In this document: positions 36,986-46,361 of the stretch, piece after piece | Numbering within the stretch: the stretch's first letter is position 1 | How the letters are laid out: every line of letters starts with the position of its first letter | Assembly: GCA_015680685.1 (NCBI GenBank) | Contig: MNCI01004879.1 | Location: 5,583 to 69,582, forward strand | Direction: 5' to 3' | Origin: Gnetum montanum | Taxonomy: Eukaryota; Streptophyta; Gnetopsida; Gnetales; Gnetaceae | Length of the DNA stretch: 64,000 nt | Notes under the pieces: generated by a model | What the model saw: only the letters and a program-made list of their open reading frames with translations | What the model was told of the DNA's origin: nothing | The model's database searches: none | Made by a program: the position numbers and the translations under genes

Positions 36986-37934
36986 TATCTATTTTGTTAA
37001 GTTTTTCACCCAATAATTGCTCTTAATGATGGTATGAACTATATTCTATTGGTTGCTAATGTTTGATTTTTACCTTTAAGTTATAATGTTGATACTAAGG
37101 TATGGTTCTTTTGATATAACAGGTAATGAGTCCACATCATCCGTGCATCCATAAACTCTATGGTCTCTCTTGGCTTGGAACTATACAATCCCTTTCTTCA
37201 AAATGATAAGAACTATCAACGAATCAGTGACTAGGCATTTCTCAAACTAAGGAAAGACTCAAAGATTGAAAGGGGTGTGACTTCAAGGGGACTTGATGCA
37301 TTTGTGCAGGCCATTCTCTTGGGTGCTTGGATGTTTTCTTCTTAAGTTTTCTCACCGTTCCAACATTACCCCATTATCAAGAAGTGAGCAATAAAAATAA
37401 TAAGTCTTTGCATGGTGTGGTTCTCATGCAAAAAAAAAAGTGAGAATTCAAAGCACATCCCTTAGATGAAATAATTCTCTTGGCTACAAGCACTAGTTAT
37501 AGAAATAAAAACATGTTCCCTCTAACTAAAGCCCTTTCTTGCTCCCTAATCTCTTCCTTCTCGTTTCATCGGAATGGTGGTGGCTCTTTGATGAAGGCAT
37601 TCTTATTACCTAAGGTGGATGGATTGGCCAAATGCATTAATGCAAAGTCACTGGATGTGCTTTGTTTGAGGCTATATTTGGAATGGGATCTACTAAGTCA
37701 CATTAACCATGAACACACAAGGGATTGTACATCACCTTGTTCCTGAGACTCCATTCCATTCTCTTCTTTTCATCGTTCTTCCTTCATTGTTCACCTCACT
37801 GTCAGTTATATCAGTAATCTATATTTTGGTTGACATATTGTTTTCTTTTTGGTAAACTCTTGTGGTTAAGACTTTAACTCTTGTATTCAAATGACATTTT
37901 TAGAGCCCATAGACTCTTTGAATGTGGGAATGTT

Positions 37935-37980
37935 AGGGCATTAAGGGCATGAGCCTGCTTTGGGGAGGACCCACTAGCAT
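37935..37980 (+). other. Conserved 3' UTR block with hairpin potential (element C)
   Basis: AGGGCATTAAGGGCATGAGC, then CTGCTTTGGGGAGGACCCAC, then TAGCAT. It is near-identical in D, and clearly the same block occurs in A and E. TGGG/CCCA can pair around GAGGA. Confidence 0.65.
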
Positions 37981-38158
37981 TTCTATTTGGTGAATCAGTT
38001 AATTTCTTTTACTTAAACATTTTTGCAATCAGTTTCTATTTTTTTCATTTCCATCTCTGACATCCATTTCATCAGTGTTACAGTTTTTTCTTTTTCTCCA
38101 TCTTTATTATTCCTTATTTTCTCTCCATTCTCTTACTACCAGAGGTTCGTTCGCAGTG

Positions 38159-38476
38159 ATGGGGGTCCTGGTCCAATTTTTTGGATTTTCTCCTAACCCC
38201 TACACCTTGGGTAGTCACCAGTTTTACACCTCCAGAATCCGCATTAGCCATATCACAACTCAGCAAATGGACCTTACATCGAAGCAAGGTATCAACTGCA
38301 CTGTGATTCATTTACCCTTATTAATATAAGACTATGTTGTATGTGCAGATGGCAATCATACAACAATGAATTGGACCTGGAGGGAACATTTGGAATGGAT
38401 CAGTGCTGAAGCAGTTATGCAAGGAATAAGATTGATGGTGCGCTATGGACAAAGAAAGGTGCAATCTTGGCATTGA
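38159..38476 (+). other. Possible two-exon small ORF in the C 3' UTR
   Basis: ATG at 38159 opens MGVLVQFFGFSPNPYTLGSH, up to AAG/GTATCAAC at 38286/38287. TATGTGCAG ends at 38347, and a second open stretch (DGNHTTMNWTWREHLEW) runs to TGA near 38476. D has both parts (53898 and 54086 onwards). There is no known domain. Splicing is a guess, and D's acceptor has changed to GAG. Confidence 0.3.
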
Positions 38477-38702
38477 TAGTAATAGAGTTCTTCTCTCTTC
38501 TCTCTTCTTTCTCAGCTACCAAATGAGGCCTGATGTCAAATGTATAAAGTGTTCACTCTTGTTGTCATGAACACTAGTTCTATCATGTTTTGTAATCATG
38601 ATTCATTCACATGTCACCCCATTCACCATTAGTATCATTCAATTCAATAATCCCATACCTTCCCAATATTTTGTAAGGAACTCAAGGATGAGTTTTCATT
38701 CA

Positions 38703-38714
38703 GTCATGGGGGTA
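38703..38714 (+). other. Polypurine tract of element C
   Basis: GTCATGGGGGTA immediately precedes the 3' LTR start TGATGAG. Confidence 0.85.
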
Positions 38715-39464
38715 TGATGAGCCGATATCGTGTCCCATCATCAGTTCTATAAATAAGAGGTGGACTTCCCTTATTTTTCCATCTAGATCTAGACCCTTAG
38801 CCAAACTCTAGCAATTTTATCATTCCAAAGTTAGAATAATTTCCATGTGCCCATAGTAGGAGTCTCAAAGTGAATGGATCTTTATTCAAGAAATTTGTAC
38901 CTGAGCGCACATTGTGTCTGGCAATAAAGATGAACTTTTTGATAAACCTTGTAGCATATGGACTAAGCTAAATAGGATTTAATTATTGTTAAATGTTTAA
39001 ATGATTTCTTAGACACTTAATCTCTCTCAACCCTTAACTATCCTAGTTAAGTGCATTTAGTACGACTGCTTTGAGCACGTGCACTACGCTTGGTAACCGA
39101 ATAACGAATAGCGTTTGGTAATCCCAGTAGCATTGCAATAGTTCAAGGTGTGTACGACAAGTGGGAATAGATACTGATGCTAGGACGATTAGAGCTTATT
39201 TAGTGAAAGTTAGTTACTTAGTCTCTTCACCCTTTCCCCTCTTAGCATAGGCGTTAAAAAGATAAAAGACATAAAAATCACATGCCTCAAGCTTATTTAA
39301 CCATGCAACCATGAAAAATACAAGTAAGCTTGGGAGGACAACGATTGATTAACATTAAGTTTTCCATAAGGCGCGTAAGCACTTAGTCCTTGGAGTTTGA
39401 TTGGATTACACATGTAATGCTTGTATTCGTATGGTTGAGTGTAGGGGTACCTCACCACTTATCA
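38715..39464 (+). mobile_element. Element C 3' LTR (750 bp)
   Basis: Starts TGATGAGCCGATATCGTGTC and ends CACCACTTATCA. TATAAATAA is at 38748. It is about 32 bp shorter than the 5' LTR because the GATATC repeats of U3 are collapsed to one. It is followed by TAAGT, the right target duplication. Confidence 0.93.
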
Positions 39465-39469
39465 TAAGT

Positions 39470-39714
39470 GTAACTTTTTAATAACCTAGTAGTATCATCA
39501 CTTGGTATGCCCAGTAGTAGTTGCCCTTGGTAATCCTAGTAGTAGTTGCACTAAGTCTAAGGTATGACTAGAAGACCAAGACTAGCTACTCATCACATAG
39601 GCTAGTTTAGATTTGTTTTACCATCACTTATATTTAGAAACCTTTACTTTTACTTCATGTTTACTAGGATCCCAATGGCCAATTCAATATGAATATCGTA
39701 TACCTCACCATGAG
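39470..39714 (+). mobile_element. E-family LTR, part 2 of 3
   Basis: Continues the LTR interrupted at 29682. It contains three tandem copies of a unit of about 25 bp, of the form TTGGTAATCCTAGTAGTAGTTGC (39477-39560). It is broken again by element D after ATGAG (39710-39714). Confidence 0.85.
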
Positions 39715-40474
39715 TGATGAGCCATGATATCGTGGCCTACCCCAATTTCTATAAATAAGAGGCAACTTTCCTTGTTCTAGGCACTTAGACTTAGACCCTT
39801 AGCTAAACTCTTGCAGTTTTACCATTCTAAAGTTAGAATAATTTCCATGTGTCTGTATCAGGAGTCTTAAAGTGAACAGATCTTTATTCGAGCAACTTGT
39901 ACCTAAGCACACATTTGTGTACGACAATAAAGATGAACTTTCTAATAAACCTTGCAGCATGTAGACTAAGATAAATAGTAATTAATTATTGTTGAATGTT
40001 TAAATTATTTCCTAGTTAATTAATCTCTCTCAACCCTTGACTCTCCTAGTTAAGTGCACTCAATACAACCACTTCGAGCATGTGTGTAGCGCTTGGTAAC
40101 CTAGTAATGATTAGTGTTTGGTAATCCTAGTAGCATTGCACTGGTTCAGGATGTGTGCGGCAAGTGGGAATGGATACTGGTGTTAGGAACAATTAGAACA
40201 TAGTTAGTGAATAGTTAATGAAAGTTAGTCACTTAGTTCTCTTCACCTTCCCCTATTAGCATAAGACATTAAAAAGATAAAAGCTATAAAAATCATATAC
40301 CTCAAGCTTACTTAACCATACAACCATGACAATACAAGTTTGGGAACACAATGATTGATTAACCTTAAGTGTTTCATTAAGGCACGTAAGCACTCAGTCC
40401 TTGGAGTTCGACTGGATCATCCATGAATGCTCGTATTCATATGGTTGAGTGTAGGGTTACCTCGCCACTCATCA
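39715..40474 (+). mobile_element. Element D 5' LTR (760 bp)
   Basis: Starts TGATGAGCCATGATATCGTG and ends TCGCCACTCATCA. TATAAATAA is at 39750. U3 has a single GATATC unit, whereas the D 3' LTR keeps a longer array, so one copy has contracted. Confidence 0.92.
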
Positions 40475-40475
40475 T

Positions 40476-40493
40476 TGGCACCATTGCCAGGGA
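40476..40493 (+). promoter_or_regulatory. Primer-binding site of element D (tRNA-Asp type)
   Basis: TGGCACCATTGCCAGGGA follows the LTR, three transitions away from the tRNA-Asp complement. Confidence 0.9.
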
Positions 40494-40589
40494 CTTAGTT
40501 GTTTGTGCGCTATGTAGAACATAGGAGATCATTCATACCATTGGGATGCTAGAATGAACCCTTAGGGTTAATCAAGAAAAGATAAGACA

Positions 40590-41358
40590 ATGGTAAATAG
40601 CACACTGAACAAGACAAAAATGTCTTCTTCTTCACACAAAAGTACTTCATCACCTAGGACTAACACAAGAATAGTCGGTGGCATAACACACATAACCAAG
40701 ATCCGCCAGTATGTACCTGACTTTACCTTTATTCTCCATCAAGATGAACAATTATGTTGGAGAGACTTGGAGGGTAACATAGTGTTGCCTCTAGATCGAT
40801 TAGTCCCCGACATGCTCCTTCATGCTCTCACACTAATAGGCATGCCACATTTATACGTAGAATATGTTGCATGCAATCATGACACAAGGGACTACCATCC
40901 CACAGAAGCACAACGTCAAAGGGACTTGGAACAGGAGAGATATCATACATCCTTGAAGGGTAAATGGCCCCATAATGCTTCGTATGTCTTGAGTGAAATT
41001 AAGAATGGTGAACCTGCTTCAACAGGTTCCCCCTCCTAACGATGCTCAAGAAGTGATGTATCAGAACCTCCACTCCATGGTTCACAACCTTGGTTCTGAT
41101 CCCCACGAACATGAAGTGTTCAACAAGGAAACACAAACACATGATAAGGGTGGACATTCTAATTGTAATCACGATCGGGTCCGAGACTACTAAAGAGAAG
41201 GTAGAAAACATCGTCATGGCAATGGTTCTCCTTCTTCTTCACCTTCATCGTCACATTCACCCTCTCCTTTAGTGTTAGGACATAGTCATAAGGAACCTAA
41301 CTGTGAGGATAAAGGGAAATAGAGTGAAAAACACAAATAAGATAGTCAAGAACGAGGA
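40590..41358 (+). pseudogene. Element D gag, N-terminal part
   Basis: ATG at 40590 opens 149 codons: Ser/Lys/Thr-rich tip, then VPDFTFILHQDEQLCWRDLE and the rest of the N-terminal domain, followed by the His/Ser-rich linker in a shifted frame. The sequence ends at 41358, where element F begins, and gag resumes at 50494. Compared with C, the capsid core between the two parts (about 565 bp in C) is missing. Confidence 0.85.
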
Positions 41359-43044
41359 TGAAACACCACTAATTTTAGCCTAACACTTTGAAGCAAAAAT
41401 GACTCACACTTGAGCTTTGGAAGGAAAAATTTGGGAGAACACACGCTAGCTTGTCCTAGGAACTCATGCTGGTTTTCAATTTTCTCTATCATGCTAGCAG
41501 CGTGAGTACAGCATGACTAACTCTGACAGACCCAAAATCGAGTGAGAATTATCTGATTTCCATGGTGTAAGCCATCCTCAAAGGCCACTAATTTCTACTC
41601 CAAGTTTCAGCATTTGGGAATTCAAATTTGGAGACAAACTATTCACATTTCCTCATGCACGTTGTCACGCACGCTGAGGTCACGCTAGTAGCATGAGTGC
41701 AGCATGCGTAACTTTCAGGGCCTAAAACTGAGTCAAAATGATTTGATTTTCAAAGTACAAGTCATCATCAAGACTCATTGTTGACAACTTCAGACTTCAG
41801 CCTCCAAAATTCCAAAAAAAAATTCAAGTTTTTGCAAGTCACGCTGCACTCATGCTGCCAGTGTGAGTCTAGCATGACCTACCCAAAAGTGGTTCAAACA
41901 AGGCATTTTCAAGCTCAATTTATGATCATTCTCAAGGGAAATATCCACACTTAAAGAATCAGGCTTTCAAATTCATATTTTGATTCAAAATTTGTCATTT
42001 TACCTCACTCATGCCAAGGTCACACTGGAGTCACGCTGGCAACGTGAGTGCAGTGTGAGTGTAGCATGAGTGTAGCATGCACATGCTGAGGACACGTTGG
42101 GACAAAATCAACTCATGTTGGAAGTCTTGATCAAGTAGAAACACCTTAAATAGCCACAGAACCACTCAAATTGACATCTTGTAGTAGTCAAGTTAGAGAT
42201 CCAGAAGTTCCAAGTAAGCCAAAGTCAAATTCTCTTGTTGTACAGTATCATTTCATTGTAAATCTTCATCATTTGTGAGCTTGTCAAACTGCTCCTATGG
42301 GTGTATGCTAGCTTGTGTAAGCCAACACACATTGTAAGATATAGTGCACCTAGTCAAGAACATAGCTTGCCCACACATGTCCAACTTACATATAGCTGTC
42401 CATCGGACACATGTCACTAGATCTGCTTTCCTCTTCTCTCCCAGCCGTTGATTCCATTCTTGAATTCCACACCTGAGCCCAGCCCAACCCTATAAATACC
42501 CTGTCCATTCACATAAATCAGGGTTGGCAATTTTAAAGGTTGACATCTTAGGAAACTCATACCAACAATCCTTGGGCACTTGGGCACACTTGACACTCAG
42601 CATTCAAGCACTTCTAAAACACATCACATCACCCCAGCACTTGGCGCTTGACCTACCATCCACACATGCAGCTATGCTTTGACCGGTGCACATCTTTTCT
42701 TAGCAATACAATATAGTTCATTTTTCCAGCCATTACTTTATTTTCTTTGTTTTACATTTAGTTTATGTTTTGATTACGATACCAGTTCTACGTGCATTTC
42801 TGTTTACATTTCGTACACACTATTTACGTTTTAAGACATCAGTTATGATAACCCTAGCACAAGCAATAGTTTACACTGGGGGAAGTCCTTGGTTGATTTG
42901 TGTGCAGACCATCCAAGGCACTCTACCTTTGTTCCCTTTTCCAGCTTGCCCTCAAGCGAAGGTAGGATCAACTGTGTCTACCCGATGATCTTTCTGTGTT
43001 TGTTTTTCCTTTCCAGCCCTACACCGACGATTTAGGTCAGTACA
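41359..43044 (+). mobile_element. Element F 5' LTR (about 1686 bp)
   Basis: Runs from TGAAACACC to about TACA just before the primer-binding site; the exact right end is inferred. The TATA box is TATAAATA (42491). U3 carries about four diverged sub-repeats of roughly 175-185 bp, each with a palindromic ACGCTG...CAGCGTGAG-type core (about 41495, 41675, 41845 and 42015). The LTR is much longer than in the Athila-like family and unrelated to it. Confidence 0.8.
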
Positions 43045-43049
43045 GTAAA

Positions 43050-43067
43050 TTGGCACTAGAAGTAGGG
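43050..43067 (+). promoter_or_regulatory. Primer-binding site of element F
   Basis: TTGGCACTAGAAGTAGGG resembles the GGCGCTAGAAGGAGGG-type site seen in Tat-lineage elements. I do not assign the tRNA. Confidence 0.6.
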
Positions 43068-43184
43068 CTGAACTTGTTTTCTGTTTAATCAAAACGCTGA
43101 TCATGTTACTTGTTCAAATGCTGCCCAAACCAAGTGCTAAAACTAATGTTCATAGCTTGCACATGCTTACAGCTTTCGTATGCT

Positions 43185-43385
43185 ACAAGATACTCATGCT
43201 GCACATGCTGGGTTCTAACTCATGCTCATGCTGTGTACACATGCTACCATACTCACGTTGTGTACACACGCTACCATACTCATGGTCACGCTACTATAGT
43301 ACTCATGCTGCTACAATGTTTTGTGGTTGCTACAGTGTTCATGCTGCTATAGTACTGCTGCAGTACCGCTACAGTGTTTTTTCAA
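43185..43385 (+). repeat. CATGCT/TACAGTGTT-rich leader repeats of element F
   Basis: Short irregular repeats (CATGCTGCACATGCTG, two GTGTACACANGCTACCATACTCA units, and CATGCTGCTACAATGTT and variants) lie between the primer-binding site and gag. They recall the palindromic cores of the F LTR. Confidence 0.65.
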
Positions 43386-43476
43386 CAAAAACACACAAAA
43401 CGCATCTGTTTCAAAGTTGAATTCACCGCAATTCACACCTACCTTCAAGCTGGTCTAAGTACTAACTGCCACCAAC

Positions 43477-45790
43477 ATGGATCACCTTGTCCAATACATG
43501 CAATACACAAAACACAATAATTCTGAGATGACTTCCTCTTACCTAAGATCATCATCTGAGTATGAGTACGAGTTCACAACCCTGCCCAAACCCAATAGGC
43601 CTTGGGGCCTTGCCTCCTTACAATAATCACAACACTTGGAGCACACATCCAACGTATTCTCTTCACAGTCTACACACACTGGGGCCCACCCCCAAACAAT
43701 CCAAACACCTTGTACATACGATAGGGCCCAGCCTCAAGCAACACAAGTACCTTATGCCTACACTGGGGCCATGCCCCAACCTCCCCAACCTCAACCCAAC
43801 ATTTACGTAGGTGCCACATGTGCCATGACTATTTCACTAGTGCCTCAAGCACCTGCTTATCATCCTTCCGGGATGACGTTAAACTATCCATGGCCCAGTA
43901 CAGCCTTAAAATTCCAACACATGTTCGGTATGATGTTAAACTACCAACAACCATCTACCATGACATTAAACTCGCAAAGCCAACAACCAGTGATCCAACC
44001 CTTCACCGCACAACCTACGTGAGTCCAGTCAACACAATCGGCTGGTGAATCTATGAGTTGGGAATAAGTGTCCCAACTCATCCAAACTTTGACAGAGGAA
44101 ATCAACTAGCTTAAGGCTGCCTCCTCAAACACACCCAAGGTGGTGGACTTTTACCATGATGATTTGATCTATCCTATGGTCCCACCCCTTACACTACCCG
44201 TGGGCCATTCATTGTCACATTTGACAAAATACAATGGTCATAGTAACCCCAATGCACATATCATCACATTCCGCACAGAAGCCATCACGTTGCATTCTTG
44301 GCCACATGTCATTCTACGTCTCTTTCCCCTATCGCTCACTGGCAAAGCTCTAGACTGGTACCATTCCCTACCCTGAGCTTCCATCACATCCCTCGAGGAC
44401 CTCATACGCCAGTTTGTGACATGCTTTAAATATAACATCAAACTTGAAGTGAAAATCGACAAGCTCCTCCACATCATATAAGGACCATTGGAGCCCATAC
44501 TACCCTTCCTCCAGCGATGGAGTGCCATAGCCAATGAAATGCATGAGCCAATCGTAGAGACACATCTCTTGGCAATCTTCAAGGGTGTAGTCAATGACTT
44601 CATCAAGTCCAAACTGCTCTACCAGGCCCCAAAGTCTCTTACCTAGGCCTTTGACCAAGCAAGGGGCATCGAAGAGGCAACAAGAGCAAGCAATGACCCA
44701 TCCTACTTGGCCTACAGGAGCCAACACAAAAAACAACAACATGCACAACAACAAATGCAACAACTACAACCAACACAAATAGCACAGGATACACAAGCAA
44801 TATCAAATGCAATGATCGCAACAATCACCATGCCAACACATGTAGCCAACAGGCCCGTGGCCTCAACACCCCAAGCTGGTATCTCTAGCTTTCGCACCGC
44901 CATACAAGCTGCTCCTAGACGTGAGCGCACCTAACATAAACACATATCCTTGTTGGGAAAACCTTCCCAATTGCTAGAATAGCTTCTTAACACTCGTCTG
45001 GTCCAATGCAAATGCATGTCAGATGATGCCTACATATGCAACCAGAAACACTATGAATTGGCAAGTCATCCCACTACAACATACAATGCATGTGTCCCAC
45101 AACATTTTAACTTGAGTGCATACTGGCACTACCACCAAATGCCTAGACATGACATAGACACTTGTTAAAATTTGCAAAAAAATTTGCAAAGAATGGCAAA
45201 GAAAGTATTGCTCAACGTAATGCAACCTAGCAGTCCCATACCTTCAAAAACTTCCCGAAGAAAGAGACCCTTCATCATAAGGACAACATCTAACAACCCG
45301 TCTAGTTCTACATTAAACTGCCATCCACCATCCATTGCGACGTTAAACACACAAGTCACTCCGATGATACCCATACCAAGTCCAAGTTCCAGCAACTTGG
45401 CCACATACAAGTAGTGGCAACCCAAGTCACCAACACCTAAACCACAAACCAACCCTAGCTCTACCCCTAGGCCTACTAAACAACAATCCTTATGCATTGC
45501 CCCTCCACAAGAGCTCTACATTATGACTCACACAATAGAGAAGGCTCCCACCACAACAAACATAAACAACAACCTCGTAGACATACTATCTCATGCACAC
45601 AATGCTTTGAAACATACAAATGTAACACCTAGCTTGCTCAACCTCATCTTGACATCACCACAGCATCACCAAGCGCTAACACACATGCTCGCCTCCATCC
45701 CTGCTACAGAAAACATGTCTCCAACTGAAGATGCCATTTGCTTAGCCATTACATCCCCTGTACCACAAGACACAAACACGACTCTAACCT
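43477..45790 (+). pseudogene. Element F gag (Tat-like)
   Basis: One reading frame can be followed from the ATG at 43477 for about 2.3 kb with about a dozen stops and no clear frameshift. It has an acidic/Tyr-rich start; a long Pro/Gln/Thr-rich segment (43600-44030) with repeated M-x-L-N-type units; a conserved PMVPPLTLP and FxKYNGxxNPxAHI-type region (44170-44260); the gag core (LFPLSLTGKALDWYHSLP near 44324, then EDLIRQFVTCFKYN); a Gln-rich segment (44700-44790); and a disordered Pro/Ser/Thr-rich tail. Stops are mainly TAG, TAA or TGA at expected Gln or Arg sites. It belongs to the Tat/Ogre branch, not to the gag of C or D. Confidence 0.82.
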
Positions 45791-46361
45791 TCCAAATAGT
45801 GATGTCAAGATCAACCCAAAACAAGGGGAGGTCACACACGCACCGTTGAATATTAGTGTAAGCATCGAAAAATACACAACACGTAGAGTACACATCAATG
45901 ATGGTGCAGCAGAAAACATTGTCGCATACTCCATCGTCGAACGACTAGGCCTAACACACAACATTCAATCGACTGAAATCGAGTCTCTAAACTTCTTCGA
46001 TGGAGCATGCGTAGCCATTAAAGGCACAATCCACATCACCTTCTTGATAGGGGATCACCACCCCATGTTTGCAAACTTTACAGTCATCGACAAGATGCCA
46101 GATTTCAACATGATTCTAGGTAGGCCTTGGCTAGCCCAACTAAGGATCATCTCCTCTCCCATCCACCAAGAAATCCACCTTCCATACGAGGGTGGTCAAG
46201 TTATCATCCATGGTGATAATGTCACCTCTTCAACTATTCATGACATAGGCATGGTGAAAGCTTTAGAAGAAGAGTTTCTTGGTGGCCTCCACTTTCCATA
46301 CATTTTGACTTTTGTTTGCATTGCACTAGCCTATGCATTTACATTTTTCTCGTTCACTTAG
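45790..46361 (+). pseudogene. Element F protease (Tat-like)
   Basis: Read one frame away from gag, so a single indel (or, less likely, a programmed shift) lies near 45790. The active site is VHINDGAAENIVAYSIVERL (Asp-Gly-Ala), and the C-terminal box is NMILGRPWLAQ near 46108, followed by the SPIHQEIHL and GGQVIIHGD blocks typical of Tat/Ogre proteases. It is open for nearly 200 codons and ends with a hydrophobic stretch and TAG at 46361. Nothing resembling RT follows. Confidence 0.85.

Larger units (their letters stand above)
36851..38702 (+). other. Element C 3' untranslated region
   Basis: About 1.85 kb between integrase and the polypurine tract, without the A/E accessory ORF. It contains blocks shared with A, D and E: TCATCCGTGCATCCATAAAC near 37137, the TTAGATGAAATAAT and CTACAAGCACT blocks near 37460-37490, and the hairpin-like block 37935-37980. 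Its last 70 bp (CCCATACCTTCCCAATATTT and on) are also shared with A. Confidence 0.7.
29683..39464 (+). mobile_element. Element C: complete Athila-like retrotransposon, 9782 bp, TSD TAAGT
   Basis: Both LTRs (29683-30464 and 38715-39464) begin TGATGAG and end CAYTYATCA. TAAGT flanks the element at 29678-29682 and 39465-39469, proving a single insertion into the E-family LTR. Internal order: tRNA-Asp-type primer-binding site, gag, PR, RT-RNase H, integrase, 3' UTR, polypurine tract. There is no accessory ORF of the A/E type. LTR divergence is about 20 differences in about 275 aligned positions by eye, mostly transitions. Multiple stops and at least three frameshifts make it defective. Confidence 0.95.

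Noticed and set aside
44238-44612. Minus-strand open frame of 124 codons
   Set aside because: It lies antisense to F gag, which has clear family motifs on the plus strand; GC-richer coding sequence gives such shadows.
45738-46361. F protease frame as an independent gene starting at ATG 45738
   Set aside because: The first part of the frame overlaps the gag frame and the homology begins only near 45790; an indel at the gag-PR border explains it.
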